Shown piece after piece: positions 1-4,408 of a stretch of DNA of 5,314 nucleotides. The position numbers and the translations under genes were made by a program. Origin of the DNA: an uncultured Candidatus Melainabacteria bacterium (GTDB lineage Bacteria > Cyanobacteriota > Vampirovibrionia > Gastranaerophilales > Gastranaerophilaceae); contig CAMOQI010000086.1 in assembly GCA_946622835.1 (NCBI GenBank), positions 1 to 5,314 on the forward strand. The letters run 5' to 3'. Within the stretch, counting starts at the first letter, position 1. Each line of letters begins with the position of its first letter. Below the pieces are notes generated by a model. It was given only the letters and a program-made list of their open reading frames with translations, ran no database searches and was not told the origin of the DNA.

Positions 1-526
1 AATGAACTGTATTTATCCAATCTGTCAGATCTTGGCAGTTGGCAACGGTCGCTGAAAGTGCGATTATTTGGATATTTGTGGGACAGTAGATAATACTTTC
101 TTCCCAAACAGTACCCCGTTGTTCATCATTCATATAGTGAACTTCGTCTAAAACTACATAACGTACGTTTTTAAGATTATCTGCGACGGCGCCGAAGTTT
201 GTACCATAAAGCATATTTCTGAAAACTTCGGTAGTCATAATAACGATTTGGGCGTTTCTGTTTATTGAGGTGTCCCCTGTTAACAGTCCGACTTTGTCGT
301 AGCCGTATTTTTCTCCAAAGTCATAATATTTTTGGTTGGATAGGGCTTTTAGCGGAGTTGTGTAAAAAATTCTCACATCTTGTTCTAAGGCTTTATGAAT
401 CGCGTGTTGTGCAATGACGGTTTTTCCGGCACCGGTTGGGGCACTTACAACAACACTTTCGCCGCTATCAATTATATTGCAGGCTTCTTTTTGAAATTGG
501 TCCAGCTCAAAGGGAAATTCGTACAT
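1..526 (-). CDS. Ski2-like DEVH-box helicase, N-terminal part (cut by left window edge)
   Basis: This frame runs leftward from an ATG at 524-526 to the window edge without a stop, giving 175 residues. In order it shows a Q-like FELDQFQ at residues 6-12, Walker A APTGAGKT at 29-36, motif Ia TTPLKALSNQK at 56-66, TGD at 83-85, MTTEV at 97-101, the Walker B box DEVH at 127-130 and motif III SAT at 158-160. That is the first RecA domain of a superfamily 2 helicase. DEVH together with PLKALSNQK points to the Ski2/Mtr4-like group, whose cyanobacterial members usually run to roughly 900 residues, so only about a fifth is visible. The family unwinds RNA with ATP, but the substrate here is unknown. 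The start is supported by AAGGAG at 532-537, five bases upstream. The gene is divergent from the 99-residue gene at 635. The family call is firm; the exact orthologue is not. Confidence 0.9.
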   Translation of the reverse strand, partial: MYEFPFELDQFQKEACNIIDSGESVVVSAPTGAGKTVIAQHAIHKALEQDVRIFYTTPLKALSNQKYYDFGEKYGYDKVGLLTGDTSINRNAQIVIMTTEVFRNMLYGTNFGAVADNLKNVRYVVLDEVHYMNDEQRGTVWEESIIYCPTNIQIIALSATVANCQDLTDWINTVH

Positions 527-531
527 TTTTG

Positions 532-537
532 CTCCTT
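532..537 (-). promoter_or_regulatory. Ribosome binding site of the helicase gene
   Basis: The minus strand reads AAGGAG, five bases before the ATG at 526. It fixes the start of the helicase, which is otherwise open only to the left. Confidence 0.75.
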
Positions 538-543
538 GTGTGT

Positions 544-572
544 ATTATGACCTAAAATTCTTGTTTTGTAAA
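544..572 (-). promoter_or_regulatory. Candidate sigma70-type promoter of the helicase gene
   Basis: On the minus strand TTTACA (567-572) and CATAAT (544-549) are 17 bases apart, each one base from the consensus -35 and -10 boxes. Transcription would begin near 537, leaving a leader of only about 11 bases that just contains the ribosome binding site. AT-rich spacers produce such boxes by chance, so the call is tentative. Confidence 0.35.
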
Positions 573-622
573 ATATCTTAACAATACGTAGTAAAATTAT
601 GTTTTATCAAGTATAAAAATAT

Positions 623-629
623 AAAGGAG
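623..629 (+). promoter_or_regulatory. Ribosome binding site of the 99-residue gene
   Basis: AAAGGAG, a near-perfect Shine-Dalgarno sequence, lies five bases before the ATG at 635. It is the main argument that this orphan frame is translated, rather than its antisense frame. Confidence 0.8.
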
Positions 630-634
630 TTATT

Positions 635-934
635 ATGAAAGTAGAACCAAATTTTAAAGGTGTGATTTATAAGCCTTCAAAAACAGATGTAATTGTGCAA
701 ATTGCGCGCAGGCATCTTGTTGACAAATGTATAAAGACAGATGTGTATTTAGGAAAATCAGAATCAAATCCGTTAAATACCGTTATTTCTGTTGTGACAA
801 AAGGCGATAAAACTCGACTACAAATCCATGCGGGTGAAAAAACATATAGCGAGGGCATTTTAAATTCTCCATACCGAATTATAAAAAAGGCTTTTAAGCA
901 TATGCAAAAATTAGCGCGCAATCACCAAAAATAA
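635..934 (+). CDS. Hypothetical 99-residue basic protein
   Basis: I do not recognise a family. The start is well supported by AAAGGAG at 623-629, five bases before the ATG. The product is rich in Lys and Arg, with no signal peptide and no membrane segment. Residues 16-73 alternate short hydrophobic stretches (VIVQIA, TVISVVT, TRLQIHA) with charged or polar residues, as in a small beta-rich domain. Residues 80-98 form a strongly basic, probably helical tail. The N-terminus contains NFKGVIY at 6-12, resembling the short FKG/NFG motifs I associate with many small proteins of Gastranaerophilales; this is an impression, not a search result. A TAAAAT at 592-597 could be its -10 box, but no convincing -35 lies upstream. 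The gene stands alone, divergent from the helicase and convergent with serS. It is clearly a gene, with function unknown. Confidence 0.75.
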   Translation: MKVEPNFKGVIYKPSKTDVIVQIARRHLVDKCIKTDVYLGKSESNPLNTVISVVTKGDKTRLQIHAGEKTYSEGILNSPYRIIKKAFKHMQKLARNHQK

Positions 935-1004
935 AGCGAATTGACAGAAAATATGACTGTCCCCAAGATAGGATAGTACATTTTGTTCTTTTCGTGCATT
1001 TTGA

Positions 1005-2270
1005 TTAAATTTTGTCAAATCCCGTGTATTTTCTCAACACTTCGGGAATAATGATTGTGCCGTCGGGCTGTTGGAAGTTTTCTACAATTGCGGCAAATGT
1101 TCTGCCCACAGCCAGACCGGAACCATTAATTGTATGAACAAATCTTGTTTTACCCGTTGCTTTTTCTTTGTAACGAATATTGGCACGTCTTGCCTGATAA
1201 TCTCCGTAATTAGAACAGCTTGAAATTTCTTTGTAATTATTATAAGAAGGCATCCAAACTTCCAAATCCCAGCATTTATTTGCACTAAAACCTATGTCAG
1301 CCGTGCAAAGTGCGACTTTTCTGTATGGCAAACCTAAAAGTTGAAGCATTCTTTCACCATCAGCCGTTAATTTTGCATGTTCTTCCGGTGAGGTTTCAGG
1401 AGTTGTATACTTAACCATTTCAACTTTATTGAACTGATGAACCCTGATTAATCCTCTTGTATCTTTTCCCGCAGAACCTGCTTCTCGCCTGAAACATGGT
1501 GTATATGCAGTCATACACATCGGCAAATCATCTTCTGACAAGATTTCTCCGGCATAAATATTTGTAACTGGAACTTCCGCTGTCGGGATTAAATATAAAT
1601 CTTCATCCACACATTTATACATATCTTCTTTAAATTTCGGTAATTGTCCGGTTCCCGTCATTGTTGCGGCATTTGCCATAAATGGCGGTAAGATTTCCTC
1701 ATAACCCTCATTTAGGGTATGCTCATCAAGGAAAAAGTTTATTATTGCACGTTCTAATTTTGCACCTTTGCCTCTATACAAGGTAAAACGTGATTGAGAA
1801 AGTTTTACACCACGTTCAAAATCAACGAGCTTCTTTTCTTCACACAAGTCCCAGTGTGCCTTTGGTTCAAAATCAAATTTTGTCGGCTCACCCCATGTTG
1901 AAACAACTATATTATCATCCTCAGACGTTCCGACAGGAGTAGTTTCATCAGGAATATTCGGAATGTGAAGAAGGACATCTTTTTGTCTTGTATCCAATTC
2001 GTTTTGTTTTTCTTCTAATTCTTTAATTTCGTCACCGAGCTTGCGAACATCCTCTTGAATTGCATCGGTATTTTCACCATTTTTTTTCATCATACCGATT
2101 TTTTGAGATTCATTTTTTCTTTTTGCGCGAAGCTCATCAGCTTGAGTCTGGATTTTACGTCTTTCTTCATCAATTTTTATAACTTCATCTATAGATAAAT
2201 CCGGATTTCTGCTTTTTAAAAGTGCATTGATTTTTTCAGGATTTTCTCTAATCAATTTGATATCTAACAT
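1005..2270 (-). CDS. serS: Seryl-tRNA synthetase
   Basis: This enzyme charges tRNA-Ser with serine using ATP, in the cytoplasm. The 421 residues match the usual bacterial length of about 420-430. The N-terminus starts MLDIKLIREN, as is typical. Residues about 30-100 are Lys/Glu-rich and form the long antiparallel coiled-coil arm that grips the tRNA-Ser variable arm. The class II catalytic core follows: motif 1 around 172-197 ending in LPP, the serine-binding TAE loop at 230-232, motif 2 with FRREAG at 260-265 and RVHQFNKVE at 276-284, and motif 3 NGSGLAVGRTFAAIVENFQ at 382-400 with its ATP-binding Arg390. SSCSNYGDYQARR at 350-362 is also characteristic. All key residues are present. The start at 2270 has AAGGG at 2276-2280, five bases upstream. 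The lytic transglycosylase gene lies 79 bp upstream on the same strand, so some co-transcription is possible, but a candidate promoter sits in the gap. No T-box fits in that short leader. Confidence 0.98.
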   Translation of the reverse strand: MLDIKLIRENPEKINALLKSRNPDLSIDEVIKIDEERRKIQTQADELRAKRKNESQKIGMMKKNGENTDAIQEDVRKLGDEIKELEEKQNELDTRQKDVLLHIPNIPDETTPVGTSEDDNIVVSTWGEPTKFDFEPKAHWDLCEEKKLVDFERGVKLSQSRFTLYRGKGAKLERAIINFFLDEHTLNEGYEEILPPFMANAATMTGTGQLPKFKEDMYKCVDEDLYLIPTAEVPVTNIYAGEILSEDDLPMCMTAYTPCFRREAGSAGKDTRGLIRVHQFNKVEMVKYTTPETSPEEHAKLTADGERMLQLLGLPYRKVALCTADIGFSANKCWDLEVWMPSYNNYKEISSCSNYGDYQARRANIRYKEKATGKTRFVHTINGSGLAVGRTFAAIVENFQQPDGTIIIPEVLRKYTGFDKI

Positions 2271-2288
2271 TATGTCCCTTCTTTCTGC

Positions 2289-2323
2289 TTATGAAAATAT
2301 CTTATTTTAAAGATGTTTCATAA
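2289..2323. repeat. Near-perfect dyad over the candidate serS promoter
   Basis: TTATGAAA (2289-2296) pairs with TTTCATAA (2316-2323), and ATCTT (2299-2303) pairs with AAGAT (2310-2314). Between them T2298 and G2315 can wobble and A2297 bulges out; the loop is six bases (2304-2309). No T-run follows on the minus strand, so it is not a standard terminator of the upstream gene. It covers the -10 box and spacer of the candidate serS promoter and could be an operator or a leader hairpin. No regulator is identified. Confidence 0.5.
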
Positions 2324-2327
2324 TCAA
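2299..2327 (-). promoter_or_regulatory. Candidate serS promoter
   Basis: The minus strand shows TTGATT (2322-2327), 17 bases, then TAAGAT (2299-2304). Each box matches consensus at four of six positions. Transcription would begin near 2292, with a leader of about 22 bases that includes the ribosome binding site. It gives serS a possible independent start within the gap from the transglycosylase gene. Confidence 0.35.
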
Positions 2328-2349
2328 GTATAGGGGCAGGTTAAAAAAA

Positions 2350-2805
2350 TTAATGCGTTTTAAAGTATCTGTAATCCGCCATAATTCTGGATACAAAACC
2401 TTGGGCTCTTGCGGGAACTTTGTAATTTGCATATTTTACAGCCATAGGTCCTGTGTTATACGCGGCGACCGCCAGTTCCATTGAACCAAACATTTTATAT
2501 AAATTTTTGTAATAGGTTATCCCGCCTTTGATATTTTCTTCTAAAATATATGGATTTACTCCAAGATTTTTAGCGGTTGCAGGCATGAGTTGGAATACTC
2601 CGATAGCTCCCCCTCCTCTTGCTTCTTGTCTGAATCCGGATTCTGCCTTTGCAATGCTTAGCATAATTGCAGGATCAACTCCCATAGCGGTTGATTGAGT
2701 GCGAATTGCCTGTTTTACTTCTTCAACGGTTGCCCCAAATACATTAAGATGTAATGCAAATGTAACAACAAATATTGCGATGTAAATTCTTTTTAATATA
2801 CTCAT
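2350..2805 (-). CDS. Small secreted lytic transglycosylase (single SLT domain)
   Basis: The product cuts the MurNAc-GlcNAc bond of peptidoglycan, leaving an anhydro-MurNAc end. Its 151 residues are a signal peptide plus one SLT (Slt70/MltE-like) domain. Residues 1-24 have a Lys/Arg start and a hydrophobic core, with a likely cleavage after VFG or FGA at 24/25. The catalytic Glu55 lies in AKAESGF. GVFQLMPATA at 69-78 supplies the Gln-Leu-Met-Pro signature, and AAYNTGP at 114-120 is the third SLT motif. Nothing follows except a short basic tail, and there is no LysM or other wall-binding module, so this is a minimal enzyme. The start has TAGGAG at 2810-2815, four bases upstream. A weak promoter pair, TTGAAT (2855-2860) and TAAATT (2833-2838) 16 bases apart, lies on the minus strand. 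It is co-directional with serS, 79 bp downstream, though no functional link is evident. Confidence 0.93.
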   Translation of the reverse strand: MSILKRIYIAIFVVTFALHLNVFGATVEEVKQAIRTQSTAMGVDPAIMLSIAKAESGFRQEARGGGAIGVFQLMPATAKNLGVNPYILEENIKGGITYYKNLYKMFGSMELAVAAYNTGPMAVKYANYKVPARAQGFVSRIMADYRYFKTH

Positions 2806-2832
2806 TTAACTCCTAATCTGATTGCTTGTAAT

Positions 2833-2860
2833 AATTTAGCACAAAAATCTAAATATTCAA
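2833..2860 (-). promoter_or_regulatory. Weak candidate promoter of the lytic transglycosylase gene
   Basis: On the minus strand TTGAAT (2855-2860) and TAAATT (2833-2838) are 16 bases apart, and TGC directly before the -10 resembles an extended -10. Each box matches at four of six positions. The leader would be about 20 bases. The surrounding DNA is AT-rich, so this is weak. Confidence 0.3.
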
Positions 2861-2950
2861 TAATCGCTTGGGCTAGTCAGTAATACTATTCGGACTTAAG
2901 GGGTTGTAATATTTGTCCGGCACTTAATTGTAACGAAATGTAAATTCAAA

Positions 2951-2978
2951 TTTAAAACGGCTAAAACCCAGTTATAAT
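2951..2978 (+). promoter_or_regulatory. Candidate distal promoter of the membrane orphan gene
   Basis: TATAAT at 2973-2978 is a perfect -10 box, with TTTAAA at 2951-2956, 16 bases upstream, as a four-of-six -35. Transcription from here would give a leader of about 115 bases carrying the pentanucleotide run at 2986-3010. Confidence 0.35.
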
Positions 2979-2985
2979 GCCTTAT

Positions 2986-3010
2986 ATGATATGATACGAT
3001 ATGATGGGAT
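2986..3010 (+). repeat. Degenerate pentanucleotide tandem repeat, five units
   Basis: The units read ATGAT, ATGAT, ACGAT, ATGAT and GGGAT, each five bases and each ending in GAT. The run lies in the divergent intergenic region between the transglycosylase gene and the membrane orphan, just after a perfect TATAAT box. Copy number changes here would alter spacing in a leader or promoter rather than a reading frame. Confidence 0.6.
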
Positions 3011-3029
3011 GGGTAAACTTTTGGCAATT

Positions 3030-3057
3030 CTGACTGTATTCATGACCTTTATATAAA
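3030..3057 (+). promoter_or_regulatory. Candidate proximal promoter of the membrane orphan gene
   Basis: CTGACT (3030-3035) and TATAAA (3052-3057) are 16 bases apart, with four and five matches to consensus. The start would fall near 3064, giving a leader of about 35 bases with the ribosome binding site. This is an alternative to the TATAAT box 80 bases upstream; sequence alone cannot choose between them. Confidence 0.3.
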
Positions 3058-3098
3058 TATAGGTAGGAAATATTAATTTTGTAGAAAGGTAGAAATGT

Positions 3099-3626
3099 AT
3101 GTCAGTGAATTCTGTTAATTTTGGAACATCTCAAGCGGCTCGTCCTTATGGTTACGATCCTGAAAAAGGTCGATATACACCTGAGCAGGCTAAAAAGGAT
3201 TTTAAACCCGGAATTTATAATCCAAAGCAGCAAGAAGAAGTTGCAAAGCGTACAAACAATATATTGAAGGCTATATTAACTCTAGGTGTAGTTGCCGCAG
3301 GTGCTTTGTTTTTGTTTAAAACAAATAAAGGCAAAGAACTTTTGAAAAAAGGTAAAGAGTTTTTTGGTGAGTTGTTCAATAAAAAAATTGAATTACGTAC
3401 GAAAATTCCTGCAGCGGAAGCTGCGCAAAATAGGCAATATGCATTGGATTTTGCTAAAAAGCCTATAAGAACATTTAAGCTGGCAAGTATGTCCAAAAAC
3501 GGCGGCGAAGTCAATGTTAATCTTCCGACTATGATAAATAGAGCGGAAAGAGCAAAATATGCAGATTTTTGGAAAAATGTTGATTTAGATAAAGTCACAA
3601 AAAGAGCGGACTTATTTAAAAAATAA
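3099..3626 (+). CDS. Hypothetical single-pass membrane protein, Lys-rich (175 aa)
   Basis: I do not recognise a named family. There are about 53 mostly polar residues, then one hydrophobic segment at about 55-73 (ILKAILTLGVVAAGALFLF), then a Lys-rich amphipathic stretch at 75-96 and a basic C-terminal region with no visible catalytic motif. The hydrophobic segment is too far from the N-terminus for a standard signal peptide, so a single membrane anchor is more likely; its topology is unclear because both flanks are positive. The N-terminus MSVNSVNFGTSQAARPYGYDP, with its NFG motif and Pro/Gly/Tyr-rich follow-on, resembles many small proteins I associate with Gastranaerophilales. That resemblance is from memory. 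AAAGG at 3085-3089 serves the ATG at nine bases. A strong hairpin begins 22 bases after the stop. It is monocistronic and divergent from the transglycosylase gene. Confidence 0.8.
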   Translation: MSVNSVNFGTSQAARPYGYDPEKGRYTPEQAKKDFKPGIYNPKQQEEVAKRTNNILKAILTLGVVAAGALFLFKTNKGKELLKKGKEFFGELFNKKIELRTKIPAAEAAQNRQYALDFAKKPIRTFKLASMSKNGGEVNVNLPTMINRAERAKYADFWKNVDLDKVTKRADLFKK

Positions 3627-3648
3627 TGTAAAAAGTTATGTAGTTTGT

Positions 3649-3676
3649 AGTTGTTGGGGTTTCTACCCCAACAACT
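3649..3676. terminator. Strong 12-bp hairpin, probable terminator of the membrane orphan gene
   Basis: Bases 3649-3660 pair perfectly with 3665-3676, closing a TTCT loop. The inner part is GGGGT/ACCCC and the outer part is AGTTGTT/AACAACT. It lies 22 bases after the stop at 3626 and faces the minus-strand transposase gene, so it could act on both strands. The downstream tract is only TGTTATTGG, which is poor for an intrinsic terminator. It is preceded by GTAG at 3647-3650, so a REP-type hairpin is an alternative reading. Confidence 0.55.
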
Positions 3677-3691
3677 GTTATTGGAAAGTGC

Positions 3692-3750
3692 GTAGGGTGG
3701 GAAATGCTGTAAACATTGGATAATACGTTAATTAAACATTCATTCCCACC
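3692..3750 (+). repeat. REP-like foldback unit, left copy (59 nt)
   Basis: Reading inward, the unit starts GTAG, continues GGTGGGAAATG (3696-3706), and after a 34-base loop (3707-3740) ends CATTCCCACC (3741-3750). The two arms pair across the loop with one bulged A. It ends five bases before the transposase stop codon at 3756, so it would be in the 3' end of that transcript. It is the mirror image of the unit at 4319-4377, with the same stem and loop length but a different loop sequence. Confidence 0.75.
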
Positions 3751-3755
3751 ATAAT

Positions 3756-4292
3756 TTATTCAAAATTCAAATTTTCAATTTTATTTTTATCATTAAAATT
3801 ACACCAATTTTCATCATATAATCCAAATTTTACAAATTTGTTAAATGTTGAATATTTGTAATCTTTTAATGATTTTACCAAATTGTGTTTTATTGGATTG
3901 AAATGAATATAATCTAAATGTTTGTATAAATCTTTTTCGTTTCTTATGGTATGCTCCCAATATCGCCTTTGCCATACACCTTTTTCACCCTTTTTAATTT
4001 TGCTTTCTGATAATCTTTGTTTTGGAATTTCTATATGTCGCGAAAAATAATATTTTATAGAATAAATAATTTTAGGATAATCATTTACATTATCTAATTT
4101 TATAATCATGTGCAAATGTTCAGGCATTACAGCAATAGCAATAATATCAAAATTAAATTTTAAATGAGCATTGATAATTGACTTTTTTAAAATTTCTATA
4201 TTGCTTATTAAAATAGGTATTCGATTGTGTGTAACAATAGTAATAAAAATATATTTGTATTGATTTAGGAATAACCTTTTATAATTGGACAT
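3756..4292 (-). CDS. REP-associated tyrosine transposase (RAYT, Y1/HUH family)
   Basis: These enzymes cut and rejoin single-stranded DNA at hairpin (REP) sequences through a 5'-phosphotyrosine link. The 178-residue length is usual for small members. Family features run throughout: YIFITIVTHNR at 14-24, the metal-binding His-x-His as MPEHLH at 56-61 (His59, His61), a SESKIKKGEKGVWQRRYWEHTIR block at 95-117, and DYIHFNPIKHNLV at 127-139 with the presumed catalytic Tyr128. KYSTFNKF at 146-153 is the usual closing motif. All catalytic residues are present, so the enzyme looks active. There is no Shine-Dalgarno sequence before the ATG at 4292 (the preceding bases are ATATTAACATT), and an in-frame TGA five codons upstream rules out an earlier start; weak translation is likely. 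The gene sits between two inverted REP-like units. IS200-type TnpA is the nearest alternative, but the WQRRYWEH block favours RAYT. Confidence 0.92.
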   Translation of the reverse strand: MSNYKRLFLNQYKYIFITIVTHNRIPILISNIEILKKSIINAHLKFNFDIIAIAVMPEHLHMIIKLDNVNDYPKIIYSIKYYFSRHIEIPKQRLSESKIKKGEKGVWQRRYWEHTIRNEKDLYKHLDYIHFNPIKHNLVKSLKDYKYSTFNKFVKFGLYDENWCNFNDKNKIENLNFE

Positions 4293-4318
4293 AATGTTAA
4301 TATATCATATTTTATTTT

Positions 4319-4377
4319 GGTGGGAATGTGCGTCAAAATACTAAGACACACCTATAATCCGGCATTTCCCACCCTAC
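4319..4377 (-). repeat. REP-like foldback unit, right copy (59 nt)
   Basis: Read on the minus strand, this unit starts GTAG and GGTGGGAAATG (4363-4377), has a 34-base loop (4329-4362) and ends CATTCCCACC (4319-4328), the same plan as the left copy. Within this copy alone a second stem can form, GTGCGTC (4328-4334) with GACACAC (4345-4351) including one wobble, around a 10-base loop. It lies 26 bases before the transposase ATG and 31 bases beyond the L,D-transpeptidase stop. It could therefore affect transposase initiation or end the L,D-transpeptidase transcript. Confidence 0.75.
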
Positions 4378-4380
4378 AGG

Positions 4381-4392
4381 CTAAGATCTTAG
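4381..4392. repeat. Perfect 12-bp palindrome beside the REP unit
   Basis: CTAAGATCTTAG is its own complement. It sits three bases outside the right REP unit and 16 bases from the L,D-transpeptidase stop codon. Having no loop, it is more like a protein-binding or target site than a terminator. Chance remains possible at this length. Confidence 0.35.
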
Positions 4393-4408
4393 TAAATATT
4401 AAATTATA

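Larger units (their letters stand above)
3692..4377 (-). mobile_element. RAYT transposase cassette bounded by inverted REP-like units
   Basis: The 686-bp segment is delimited by a perfect 16-bp inverted repeat, GTAGGGTGGGAAATGC at 3692-3707 and its complement at 4362-4377. Inside are two 59-nt foldback units in opposite orientation, with the transposase gene between them, only 5 bp from the left unit and 26 bp from the right. In the RAYT family the enzyme is a single-copy Y1 transposase flanked by the REP palindromes it acts on, often starting GTAG or GTGG. No target duplication is expected for HUH enzymes and none is seen. Coding DNA inside is clearly more AT-rich than serS: one 60-base stretch from 3781 has only 10 G/C, against 28 in a 60-base stretch of serS from 1441. 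Whether the whole unit moves, or only the REPs in trans, cannot be told from one copy. Confidence 0.75.

Noticed and set aside
667..921. An 84-residue minus-strand frame opposite the 99-residue gene
   Set aside because: It is a complementary shadow with no ribosome binding site; the plus-strand gene has AAAGGAG at ideal spacing.
943..961. Inverted repeat GACAG/CTGTC between the 99-residue gene and serS, as a shared terminator
   Set aside because: The stem is only five bp with a nine-base loop, and no T-run follows on either strand. Nothing else convincing is seen in the 70-bp convergent gap.
1082..1285. A 67-residue minus-strand frame within serS
   Set aside because: It is an out-of-frame reading of the conserved serS C-terminal region, with no independent signal.
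2271..2349. T-box riboswitch upstream of serS
   Set aside because: The gap is 79 bases, far too short for a T-box, and no terminator-antiterminator pair with a T-run is present.
2891..2919. CGGAC/GTCCG inverted repeat in the divergent intergenic region, as an operator or leader structure
   Set aside because: A five-bp stem around 19 bases is expected by chance, and it does not align with either candidate promoter.
2826..2933. Three TTGTAA copies in the divergent region (2826, 2904, 2928) as regulator sites
   Set aside because: The spacing is irregular, flanks are not shared, and six-base A/T-rich words recur often at this composition.
3215..3598. A 127-residue hydrophobic frame on the minus strand inside the membrane orphan gene
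   Set aside because: It lies opposite a Lys-rich gene, where AAA/AAG codons read as Phe/Leu on the other strand. It has no ribosome binding site, and the plus-strand gene has one.
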